Below, piece by piece: positions 1-4,952 of a stretch of 6,465 bases of DNA. Positions within the stretch are counted from its first letter, which is position 1, and each line of letters starts with the position of its first letter. The position numbers and the translations under genes were made by a program. Below the pieces are notes generated by a model. The model was not told the origin of the DNA and made no database searches. It worked only from the letters and a program-made list of their open reading frames with translations. The DNA is from an uncultured Clostridia bacterium (lineage in GTDB: Bacteria; Bacillota_A; Clostridia; Oscillospirales; Oscillospiraceae). Location: assembly GCA_946408145.1 (NCBI GenBank), contig CAMJQX010000090.1, positions 1 through 6,465 of the forward strand. The letters are read 5' to 3'.

Positions 1-229
1 ACTCGCAGGTGTAGTTGGACATGTAGTAGGTGGCGATGTCGATGGAGCCGGTGTTGGGGGCGCGCAGTCTGGTTGAGAAGCAGTTGCCGACGTTGAGCAG
101 GACCTCGGGGATATGGAAGCAGGTATAGCCGAGGCAGATGCCGCCCTCGGCCTTTGCCTTCTCCACGAGCTCGTTGTCCGCGTTCTCAAGCAGTCTCTCA
201 AAGTAGATCAGATGCTTAAGATCTTTCAA
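1..229 (-). CDS. 2-hydroxyacyl-CoA dehydratase / double-cubane-cluster family protein (HgdB/BcrC type), N-terminal 76 residues only
   Basis: Partial gene; the 3' end lies beyond the left edge. Family members use Fe-S clusters for difficult low-potential reductions: 2-hydroxyacyl-CoA dehydration, benzoyl-CoA reduction, or small-molecule reduction in double-cubane proteins. The visible residues carry the family's N-terminal signature: GYTCFHIPEVLL at 34-45 (family pattern GY.C...PEEL), then a TRLRAP stretch at 53-58, then SNYTCE at 71-76. C37 and C75 are likely Fe-S ligands by position. The start is a TTG at 229: an in-frame TAA lies two codons upstream, and a GAAGAGGTG ribosome binding site ends 6 bases before the TTG. 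It begins 17 bases after the stop of the CooC-like gene and its ribosome binding site overlaps that gene's end, so the two are co-transcribed and probably translationally coupled. Substrate cannot be told from this fragment. Family assignment is fairly secure; the subfamily is open. Confidence 0.8.
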   Translation of the reverse strand, partial: MKDLKHLIYFERLLENADNELVEKAKAEGGICLGYTCFHIPEVLLNVGNCFSTRLRAPNTGSIDIATYYMSNYTCE

Positions 230-235
230 ATGTTA

Positions 236-244
236 CACCTCTTC
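236..244 (-). promoter_or_regulatory. Ribosome binding site for the TTG-started HgdB-like gene
   Basis: GAAGAGGTG on the minus strand, 6 bases before TTG at 229. It overlaps the last codons of the CooC-like gene and decides the non-ATG start. Confidence 0.7.
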
Positions 245-246
245 TT

Positions 247-1008
247 TCACAGTATGTCTATTTTCCGGAGTGCTTCCTCCACTCCCTTGAGCATAACGGA
301 ATCCGCAGGCAGCTCCAGAACGCTCCGGCCGCGGATGTCGTTGGCGGCGAAAGCGCTGTCTGCGGGGATGGCCGTGAGCACCTCCACGGGGCTCTCCATC
401 AGCGGGACAAGCTCGGGATTGGTGACACGGTTGATGATCGCGCCGATGCGATCGTAGGAGATCAGCTCATCGGCGACGCTCTTGATGGTGGTGATGACCT
501 GGCCGCCCTTCTTGCTCTGATCGGTGATCAGCAGCAGGTGGGTGACCTTCTCCATCACGCGGCGCTGGATCTGTTCGATGCCCGCTTCGCCGTCGATCAC
601 GACATAGTCGAAGCTGTTGGCGAGGATGCCGATAACTTCCTTGAGATACGAATTGACCTTGCAGTAGCAGCCGGAGCTCTCCGGCCGGCCGATCGCCAGA
701 AAGGCGAAGCCCGGCATCTCCACGAGCGCGTCAAAAATGCGGAAGCGCGCCTCGCTGAGAAGCTCAAGGGCCTCTCGGGTTTCCCCGTTTTCCACGCTGT
801 CGACGATGCTCATGCGGATATCGTCGAGCGTCAGCTTCACGTCTACGCCAAGAGCAACGGAAAGGCCCACGGCGGGATCTGCGTCGATCGCAAGGATCTT
901 CTTGTCGGGATAGGTCTCGACCAGCTTGCGGACGATGCACGCGCAGATCGAAGTCTTGCCGACTCCGCCCTTGCCCGCCACGGTTATGATCTTGGCTTTA
1001 TTCTCCAT
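247..1008 (-). CDS. CooC-type MinD/ParA-family ATPase (nickel-insertion/metallocluster maturation-like)
   Basis: A 253-residue cytoplasmic P-loop ATPase of the SIMIBI MinD/ParA class, close to CooC, which uses ATP-driven dimerisation to mature the Ni-Fe-S site of CO dehydrogenase. Seen: deviant Walker A GKGGVGKT at 12-19, the IDADP switch motif at 41-45, a Walker B-like VVIDGEAG at 136-143, and the CooC hallmark GRPESSGCYC at 107-116, whose CxC (C114, C116) binds metal at the dimer interface in CooC. Length matches CooC (about 250-265). The ATG at 1008 is preferred over an adjacent TTG at 1011 because the AAGGGGGG ribosome binding site ends 6 bases before the ATG. No CO dehydrogenase gene is visible. 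The next gene in the operon is an HgdB/BcrC-type Fe-S protein, so the client may be that protein or something further left. Family is secure; client is inference. Confidence 0.9.
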   Translation of the reverse strand: MENKAKIITVAGKGGVGKTSICACIVRKLVETYPDKKILAIDADPAVGLSVALGVDVKLTLDDIRMSIVDSVENGETREALELLSEARFRIFDALVEMPGFAFLAIGRPESSGCYCKVNSYLKEVIGILANSFDYVVIDGEAGIEQIQRRVMEKVTHLLLITDQSKKGGQVITTIKSVADELISYDRIGAIINRVTNPELVPLMESPVEVLTAIPADSAFAANDIRGRSVLELPADSVMLKGVEEALRKIDIL

Positions 1009-1068
1009 CAACGTCCCCCCTTGTCGGTATAAATGGGCATACTTATCCCATGATGCATTATCCTGTTT

Positions 1069-1097
1069 ATTTTAACACAGCCCCCGATAATATGCAA
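1069..1097 (-). promoter_or_regulatory. Sigma-70-type promoter of the CooC-like/HgdB-like operon
   Basis: Minus strand: -35 TTGCAT (1097-1092), 17-base spacer, extended -10 TGTTAAAAT with the hexamer TAAAAT at 1074-1069. The start point is expected near 1062, giving a leader of about 55 bases. Just downstream a short dyad, ATGGG (1033-1037) / CCCAT (1047-1051), lies in the leader and might be an operator, but the arms are only 5 bases. Confidence 0.75.
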
Positions 1098-1200
1098 GAT
1101 TAACACTATAAAAAACTCAAAAGCGGTCTTTTTGGTGCAAATTGACAAACTTTTTCGGACTGCCCGCTTTTTCCTGTTTAGACAGCGCAGTTGCGAACGT

Positions 1201-1227
1201 AAAAAACGCGCGTCAGAAGACGCGCGT
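1201..1227 (-). terminator. Intrinsic terminator of the BlaI/MecI-like gene
   Basis: On the minus strand, a perfect 9-bp stem (ACGCGCGTC / GACGCGCGT) with a 4-base loop is followed by six T. It lies 25 bases past the stop of the minus-strand regulator gene, so that gene is transcribed alone. The same bases include a 12-base direct repeat ACGCGCGTCAGA at 1206 and 1220. Confidence 0.85.
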
Positions 1228-1252
1228 CAGACGTTTTTCTTATTTCTTTCGA

Positions 1253-1609
1253 TCACTTCAGGAGCTCGCGGATCTGCCCGGCCTGCTCGGCGCTCAGGCC
1301 GCGGCTGTCGATATAGGCCTTGGCCAGCTTCACCGGATCGGGCACGCAGCTGGTGGAATCGAGCGTGCCGACGTGGTACTCCTCGCAGCTGAACGCCGCT
1401 TCGTACACGCGGCCGCAGGTCTTCCCGCACTTGACGAAGCCCGCCTCGCGGATGGCGCCCTTCTTGAGCATGCTGTTGAGCAGGATGTGCACCGAACTGT
1501 CCATCCAGTTTTTTTCCGTGGAAAGACTCAGGATCTCTCCGCGGGAGAGAGCACGGTTTTCCCGCCACAGAACATCCATGATCTCGATCTCGTTTTTTGT
1601 CAGGTACAT
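1253..1609 (-). CDS. BlaI/MecI/CopY-like winged-helix transcriptional regulator with four cysteines
   Basis: A 118-residue DNA-binding protein. The N-terminal 60 residues match the BlaI/MecI (penicillinase repressor) winged helix: LTKNEIEIMDVLW at 3-15, then SRGEI at 22-26, then the recognition-helix region DSSVHILLNSMLKKGAI at 37-53. Residues 54-118 are less typical and carry C61, C65 (a CGKTC motif), C75 and C88, suggesting metal or redox sensing rather than beta-lactam-triggered proteolysis. The ATG at 1609 is preferred because AAAGGGGA ends 6 bases before it. The frame stays open upstream to about 1681, but that stretch lies in the leader and promoter region. No BlaR1-type sensor protease is adjacent, and a terminator follows, so this is a stand-alone regulator. 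Its promoter is bracketed by inverted ATGGCAA/TTGCCAT boxes, suggesting autoregulation. Fold is well supported; target and signal are unknown. Confidence 0.85.
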   Translation of the reverse strand: MYLTKNEIEIMDVLWRENRALSRGEILSLSTEKNWMDSSVHILLNSMLKKGAIREAGFVKCGKTCGRVYEAAFSCEEYHVGTLDSTSCVPDPVKLAKAYIDSRGLSAEQAGQIRELLK

Positions 1610-1630
1610 GCGATGTCCCCTTTCTCGAAA

Positions 1631-1646
1631 GCCGCTGCGCAGCGGC
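1631..1646. repeat. 16-bp perfect palindrome in the regulator's 5' leader
   Basis: GCCGCTGCGCAGCGGC is a perfect palindrome lying about 7 bases upstream of the ribosome binding site of the BlaI-like gene. In RNA it can fold into a 6-bp stem with a 4-base loop. It has no long T-run in either direction, so it is not a convincing terminator. Confidence 0.5.
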
Positions 1647-1672
1647 GATGCGCGGATGCCGGTCTGGTACGT

Positions 1673-1740
1673 ATTTGCCATATTTTAACACATTACCGTA
1701 TGCTTGACAATATGGCAAATCTAACCAAAAATTGCCATTT
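1673..1740. promoter_or_regulatory. Candidate operator array: three ATGGCAA/TTGCCAT boxes around the regulator promoter
   Basis: ATTTGCCATATT (1673-1684) and AATATGGCAAAT (1709-1720) are perfect 12-base inverted repeats 24 bases apart. The first overlaps the -10 and the start point; the second overlaps the -35. A third related box, ATTGCCATTT (1731-1740), lies 10 bases further out. The shared core is ATGGCAA or its complement at 1675-1681, 1712-1718 and 1732-1738. The layout is typical of a repressor site; the regulator at 1253-1609 is the obvious candidate, by inference. Confidence 0.65.
1682..1710 (-). promoter_or_regulatory. Sigma-70-type promoter of the BlaI/MecI-like gene
   Basis: Minus strand: -35 TTGTCA (1710-1705), 17-base spacer, extended -10 TGTTAAAAT with TAAAAT at 1687-1682. 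The predicted start near 1675 leaves a leader of about 65 bases before the ATG at 1609. It is embedded in the inverted-repeat boxes. Confidence 0.8.
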
Positions 1741-1826
1741 CGTTCCGTTTTTCTGCCCATAATCGGGCTTAAAACCGGCAAAAAGCGGATCGTTTTCCCC
1801 CACTTGGCCACACGCGCACATGCCAC

Positions 1827-1854
1827 TTGATTTTTGCGCGTTTGCTGATATAAT
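1827..1854 (+). promoter_or_regulatory. Sigma-70-type promoter of the DUF1858 gene
   Basis: Plus strand: -35 TTGATT (1827-1832), 16-base spacer, perfect -10 TATAAT (1849-1854). The start point is expected near 1861, leaving about 80 bases of leader before the ATG at 1941. It fires away from the regulator promoter about 120 bases to the left. Confidence 0.7.
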
Positions 1855-1892
1855 ATTCATCGCAATTCATCGCGTAATGACGATAACGGAGG

Positions 1893-1915
1893 CAGGCGAA
1901 GGGTCGCCTGTTTTT
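1893..1915 (+). terminator. Attenuator-like hairpin with T-run in the leader of the DUF1858 gene
   Basis: Plus strand: 7-bp stem CAGGCGA / TCGCCTG with a 4-base loop (AGGG), immediately followed by TTTTT. It lies between the promoter at 1827-1854 and the ATG at 1941, where a terminator would cut off most transcripts. The flanking CGGAGG and CCGCCGG could extend the stem or form a competing pairing. It could also end a ~55-base small RNA. Confidence 0.55.
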
Positions 1916-1940
1916 CCGCCGGACGAAAGGACACGAAACG

Positions 1941-2153
1941 ATGCAGATCACCAAGGAAACCACCATGGGCCAGATGCTCGAGTACGACATGGGCATCGCC
2001 TACATTCTGATGCAGTGCGGCATGCACTGTGTGGGCTGCCCCTCCTCCATCGGCGAGAGCCTGGAAGAGGCCTGCTATGTGCACGGTCTCGACGCCGACG
2101 CCGTTCTGGCGCAGATCCAGGAGTATCTGGACAGCCGCCCCGCCGAGGCCTGA
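1941..2153 (+). CDS. DUF1858 hybrid-cluster-associated redox disulfide protein
   Basis: A 70-residue small cytoplasmic protein of the DUF1858 family, often found with hybrid-cluster (prismane) proteins or fused to redox enzymes, and thought to work through a reversible disulfide. Seen: the full domain, with TKETTMGQMLE at 4-14, the redox motif GMHCVGCPSSIGESLEEA at 27-44 (C30 and C33, CxxC), and a further C26 and C45. Length is the usual stand-alone size. The ATG at 1941 has AAAGGA ending 9 bases before it. It forms a one-gene unit: own promoter and leader hairpin upstream, strong terminator right after. No hybrid-cluster protein gene is nearby, so its partner is unknown. The divergent cysteine-bearing regulator is a candidate controller, by inference. 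Confidence 0.9.
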   Translation: MQITKETTMGQMLEYDMGIAYILMQCGMHCVGCPSSIGESLEEACYVHGLDADAVLAQIQEYLDSRPAEA

Positions 2154-2166
2154 GAGGACGCGCGCA

Positions 2167-2204
2167 GAAAAGGGATCGCCGCAGCGCTGCGGCGATCCCT
2201 TTTC
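2167..2204. terminator. 38-bp perfect palindrome, bidirectional terminator after the DUF1858 gene
   Basis: The sequence is self-complementary over 38 bases centred at 2185/2186, with a GC-rich core, an AAAA run on the left and TTTT on the right. It begins 14 bases past the DUF1858 stop and ends plus-strand transcription; it could equally act on the minus strand. Confidence 0.85.
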
Positions 2205-2209
2205 ATATG

Positions 2210-2247
2210 AAACAGCCGCGAAGCTTTTTAAAGCTTCGCGGCTGTTT
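2210..2247. terminator. Second perfect hairpin terminator, serving the convergent transketolase genes
   Basis: An 18-bp perfect stem (2210-2227 with 2230-2247) flanked by A/T runs, ending 16 bases before the minus-strand stop of the transketolase C-half gene. On the minus strand the stem is followed by only a short T stretch; on the plus strand TT then C follows. Two tandem hairpins between convergent genes make a bidirectional insulator. Confidence 0.8.
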
Positions 2248-2262
2248 TTCATTCGTCGGAAG

Positions 2263-3186
2263 TCATTTCAGGCTGACGGCCTTCTTCGCCGTCGCGACGA
2301 TGTTCTCCACCGTCAGGCCCATGGCCTCGCGCAGATAGGGCATCTTGCCGACCTCGCCGAAGCGATCCTGCACGCCCACCGCGCACACGGGCAGCTTCTC
2401 CTCCGCCAGCGCCTCCAGCACCGCGGAATGCAGGCCGCCGATCACGTTGTGGTTTTCCACGGTCAGCACCGCGCCGGTCTTGCGCGCCGAGGCGAGCACG
2501 CTCTCTCTGTCGATGGGCTTGATGGTGTGCACGTTGATGATCTCCGCGTCGATCCCCGCCGCGGCCAGCTCCTGCTCCGCCGTCAGCACGTCCTTCGTCA
2601 GGAAGCCGGACACGAAGATGGACAGGTCCCTGCCCTCCTTGAGAAGGTCGGCCTTGAAGAGCTCGAACCTGTAGTCCTCGCCGAACACGTCGGGCAGCTC
2701 CTTGCGGAACAGCCGCATGTAGACGCAGCCCTCATACGCGTTCAGCACCGGCATCGCCGCGCGCAGCTGCACGCTGTCGACCGGCTCAAAAATCACCATA
2801 CCGGGGATGGAGCGCAGCACGCCCACGTCCTCCATGCTCATATGCGTACCGCCGTTGAGCTCCGCGGAGATGCCGGGGTCGGTGCCGACGATCTTCACGT
2901 TCATGCCCGCGTAGGCGATCGAGATGGCGACCTGATCGCAGATCCTGCGCGTCGCAAAGGGCGTGAAGCTCTCGATCCAGGGCTTGAAGCCGTAGCTCGC
3001 GAGGCCCGCCGCGATCGAGGCCATGTTCTGCTCCGCGACGCCGCAGTCGAACATCTGCTTCGGGAAGCGCTCATACAGCCCGCGGGTGCCGCTCGCCTTC
3101 GCGAGGTCGGCGTCGAGGACGCAGACATGCCTGTCCTGCTCCATCAGCTCCGCAAGGCAGCCTGCATAGACAGCTCTCATTTCCAT
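2263..3186 (-). CDS. Transketolase, C-terminal half (pyrimidine-binding and C-terminal domains)
   Basis: A 307-residue subunit of a split transketolase. With the N-terminal half it moves two-carbon ketol units between sugar phosphates in the non-oxidative pentose phosphate pathway, using thiamine diphosphate. Seen: pyrimidine-binding domain from about 4 to 165, with the catalytic glutamate in FDCGVAEQNM (E52), the aromatic core FKPWIESFTPF at 67-77, and the loop GGTHMSMED at 112-120; then the C-terminal transketolase domain from about 185 to 307. Size fits split-type C-halves (about 305-315). The ATG at 3186 is chosen because GGGGGGAGGA ends 8 bases before it; a second in-frame ATG two codons later is too distant. 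Its start lies 4 bases after the stop of the N-half gene, so the two are translated together. Related DXP synthase halves were considered, but the motifs and the partner fit transketolase better. Confidence 0.93.
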   Translation of the reverse strand: MEMRAVYAGCLAELMEQDRHVCVLDADLAKASGTRGLYERFPKQMFDCGVAEQNMASIAAGLASYGFKPWIESFTPFATRRICDQVAISIAYAGMNVKIVGTDPGISAELNGGTHMSMEDVGVLRSIPGMVIFEPVDSVQLRAAMPVLNAYEGCVYMRLFRKELPDVFGEDYRFELFKADLLKEGRDLSIFVSGFLTKDVLTAEQELAAAGIDAEIINVHTIKPIDRESVLASARKTGAVLTVENHNVIGGLHSAVLEALAEEKLPVCAVGVQDRFGEVGKMPYLREAMGLTVENIVATAKKAVSLK

Positions 3187-3190
3187 GTGC

Positions 3191-4018
3191 TCAGTCCTCC
3201 CCCCTGATCGCGCGGATGGCCTCCTCGGCCTGCTCCTCGCTGATCTTGCAGTTGTGGTTGCCGGCGCCCAGATCCTCGATCCACTTCACGCCGCAGCCCT
3301 TCTTCGTGTTCAGGATGACCATGGTCGGTCTGCCGCTGCCGATGCCGAGCTTCGCATGCCTGACGGCCTCGGAGACCTGCTCGACGTCATTGCCGTCCTC
3401 CACGTCGATCACGTTCCAGCCGAAGGCGGCCCATTTCTCCGCGAGCGGCGCAATGTCGTTCACCTTCGCCACCTCGTCGTCGATCTGGAGCTTGTTGTAG
3501 TCGGTAAAGGCGATGAGGTTGTCCAGCTTCTTGGCGGCGGCGAACATGCCCGCCTCCCAGATCTGGCCCTCCTGGCTTTCGCCGTCGCCGATCAGGGCAT
3601 AGATGGTCGCCCCGTCCTCCTCGAGCTTCGAGCCGAGGGCGATGCCGACCGCGCAGGAGAAGCCCTGCCCCAGAGAACCCGCCGTCATGTCGACGCCGAC
3701 GGTGCGGTTCATATCGCAGTGGGAGGGCAGGTTGGTGCCGCTCTGGTTGAGCGTAAGCAGCTCCGCCTTGTCAAAGAAGCCGCGGTTGGCCAGCGCCGCG
3801 TACACAGCCGGGCCCGCGTGGCCCTTGGAGCAGATGAAGCGGTCGCGGCCCGCCATCTTCGGCTGCGTCGGGTCGATGTTCATCGCCTCAAAATACAGCA
3901 CCGCCAGCAGCTCCGCCACCGACAGGCAGCCGCCGATGTGCCCCACGCCCAGATGCCCGATGCAGCGCAGGATGTCGCAGCGGATATCCGTGCTGATCGC
4001 TTTCAGATCCTTGTTCAA
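3191..4018 (-). CDS. Transketolase, N-terminal half (thiamine diphosphate-binding domain)
   Basis: A 275-residue subunit holding the diphosphate-binding domain. Seen: HLGVGHIGG at 22-30 (H27), SKGHAGP at 64-70 (H67), H100, and the thiamine diphosphate/Mg motif GDGESQEGQIWEA at 144-156 ending with N175 in DYNKLQ. These are the conserved transketolase N-domain positions. Length matches split N-halves (about 270-285). The start is a TTG at 4018 with an ideal AAGGAGG ending 8 bases before it; the nearby ATG at about 4025 is out of frame. Its own strong promoter lies at 4064-4092, and the C-half gene follows after 4 bases. Function is secure; the physiological role (pentose metabolism and erythrose-4-phosphate supply) is known for the family. 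Confidence 0.94.
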   Translation of the reverse strand: MNKDLKAISTDIRCDILRCIGHLGVGHIGGCLSVAELLAVLYFEAMNIDPTQPKMAGRDRFICSKGHAGPAVYAALANRGFFDKAELLTLNQSGTNLPSHCDMNRTVGVDMTAGSLGQGFSCAVGIALGSKLEEDGATIYALIGDGESQEGQIWEAGMFAAAKKLDNLIAFTDYNKLQIDDEVAKVNDIAPLAEKWAAFGWNVIDVEDGNDVEQVSEAVRHAKLGIGSGRPTMVILNTKKGCGVKWIEDLGAGNHNCKISEEQAEEAIRAIRGED

Positions 4019-4026
4019 TCCCCATT

Positions 4027-4033
4027 CCTCCTT
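4027..4033 (-). promoter_or_regulatory. Ribosome binding site for the TTG-started transketolase N-half
   Basis: AAGGAGG on the minus strand, 8 bases before TTG at 4018. It sets the unusual start codon. Confidence 0.8.
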
Positions 4034-4063
4034 GTAATTGCTTAAAAGGTCTAACCAAAGCAG

Positions 4064-4092
4064 AGTTTACCCCCTGCCAATCGCTTTGTCAA
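4064..4092 (-). promoter_or_regulatory. Sigma-70-type promoter of the transketolase pair
   Basis: Minus strand: perfect -35 TTGACA (4092-4087), 17-base spacer, -10 TAAACT (4069-4064). It begins about 24 bases past the stop of the upstream ATPase gene, with no convincing terminator between, so read-through from that gene may add to expression. Confidence 0.78.
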
Positions 4093-4115
4093 GGGCACGG
4101 CGCCATTTTTCGCCC

Positions 4116-4829
4116 TTAGATCCGCGCGGCGATGTCGAAACCGTCCCAGCTGCGGCGCATATAGGGCTCCAGCGGCAGCGGCGTGCCGACAAAGCGGGGA
4201 TCCAGCCCCTCATCCCGCAGGAACTCCTCCAGAAACCGCGGCCTGCCCGTGGTGTACACGACGGGGATGCCGCTCATCTCGCTGGCGGCCCTGACGACCG
4301 GGTAGCCGTCGCGCAGATCCTGCGCGCTGGCCCAGTCCTGCAGGTTTGAATTGTTGACGAAGCCTGTGACCGTCTGACGGGCGAAGCCCTCCATGTCGGT
4401 CTTCAGCTTCAGGATCTTCTCCGGCGTCTCGGACATGGGGCGGCGGATGTTGACGATGTCCCAGACCTCCAGCTGTCCCGGCGCGAGCGCGGCGAAATCC
4501 ATGTGATAGCGGGCCAGGGACAGCGCCCCGGCCGGGTCGCCGCCGACATCGAAGATGACCAGGTCCCAGTCCTGCGCGAAGGCGGAGCCCACGGCGGCAG
4601 GCATGTTGGTCTGGGTGAGCCCTGCGCCGGCGAAGGTAGGCGAGACGAGGGCTATCTTCTTGTCGTCCAGCAGCTTCACATGGTCGGACATGCGGAAGTA
4701 GTCGTTGATGCGGTCGAGGTCGATGACCTGCGTCCTCTTGCCCTCGGCCGCGGCCTTTACGGCCATGTTCAGGGCGATCTCCGTCTTGCCGGAGCCGTAG
4801 TTGCCGATGAGGATGACGACTTTTTTCAC
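4116..4829 (-). CDS. MinD/ParA-like P-loop ATPase of unknown role
   Basis: A 237-residue cytoplasmic P-loop protein. Seen: Walker A GNYGSGKT at 9-16, a switch-like DLDRINDYFR at 37-46, and Walker B DLVIFDVGGDPAG at 89-101 (D94); the order and spacing suit the SIMIBI (MinD/ParA/CobQ-type) class. Unlike CooC it lacks the signature deviant lysine KGGVGKT and has no CxC. No membrane segment or signal peptide. The GTG at 4829 (MKKVVILIGNYG) is preferred over a GTG at 4850 because GGAGG ends 7 bases before it and the family begins just before the P-loop strand. It lies upstream of the transketolase genes on the same strand, 97 bases away, and diverges from spoIIID. I do not recognise a specific function. 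Confidence 0.88.
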   Translation of the reverse strand: MKKVVILIGNYGSGKTEIALNMAVKAAAEGKRTQVIDLDRINDYFRMSDHVKLLDDKKIALVSPTFAGAGLTQTNMPAAVGSAFAQDWDLVIFDVGGDPAGALSLARYHMDFAALAPGQLEVWDIVNIRRPMSETPEKILKLKTDMEGFARQTVTGFVNNSNLQDWASAQDLRDGYPVVRAASEMSGIPVVYTTGRPRFLEEFLRDEGLDPRFVGTPLPLEPYMRRSWDGFDIAARI

Positions 4830-4836
4830 GCGTTCT

Positions 4837-4841
4837 CCTCC
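4837..4841 (-). promoter_or_regulatory. Ribosome binding site that decides the GTG start of the P-loop ATPase
   Basis: GGAGG within GGGAGGAG on the minus strand, 7 bases before GTG at 4829. An upstream in-frame GTG at 4850 would place this motif inside the gene. Confidence 0.7.
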
Positions 4842-4873
4842 CTTCCCCACAGTGAGCGTCGTTTCCGATCTGC

Positions 4874-4903
4874 AGTATACCGCAGCGGCTGGCCGTTTGT
4901 AAA
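4874..4903 (-). promoter_or_regulatory. Sigma-70-type promoter of the P-loop ATPase gene
   Basis: Minus strand: -35 TTTACA (4903-4898), 18-base spacer, -10 TATACT (4879-4874). The expected start is near 4867, giving a leader of about 38 bases. It lies back to back with the spoIIID promoter without overlapping it. Confidence 0.68.
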
Positions 4904-4923
4904 GCGGCAGATGCGGCCGGCGC

Positions 4924-4952
4924 TCATACTCCCCGCCGCGCGCTCATATAGT
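4924..4952 (+). promoter_or_regulatory. Probable sigma-E (mother-cell) promoter of spoIIID
   Basis: Plus strand: TCATACT (4924-4930), 14-base gap, CATATAGT (4945-4952). Bacillus sigma-E promoters read roughly KMATATT, 13-15 bases, CATACAHT. The ATA and CATA-A-T cores match. spoIIID is known to be transcribed by sigma-E in Bacillus, which supports the reading. The predicted start is about 40 bases before the GTG. Confidence 0.65.

Noticed and set aside
1610..1681. N-terminal extension of the BlaI-like regulator to 142 residues
   Set aside because: The extra 24 residues are encoded by the leader downstream of a strong promoter, include a perfect palindrome, and have no similarity to the family. 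A good ribosome binding site precedes the ATG at 1609.
1704..1732. Plus-strand promoter TTGACA-17-AAAAAT inside the box array
   Set aside because: The -35 is good but the -10 lacks the leading T-A, and a better plus-strand promoter exists at 1827-1854.
2029..3207. Long open frame on the plus strand antisense to the transketolase C-half
   Set aside because: It is a by-product of GC-rich codons on the opposite strand: Arg/His/Ala-rich, no recognisable domain, and it overlaps a clear gene and two terminators.
3185..4045. Long plus-strand open frame antisense to the transketolase N-half
   Set aside because: Same shadow effect; composition is Asp/Arg/His/Leu-rich with no motif, while the other strand encodes all transketolase active-site motifs.
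1720..4059. Shared 10-mer TCTAACCAAA at 1720-1729 and 4050-4059 near two promoters
   Set aside because: It lies at different positions relative to the promoters (upstream of one -35, downstream of the other -10), and one 10-base match is expected by chance in this much intergenic sequence.
4080..4115. Possible terminator after the P-loop ATPase (AAGGGC ... GCCCTT)
   Set aside because: Only a 6-bp stem with a ~15-base loop and no T-run on the minus strand; it also overlaps the transketolase -35.
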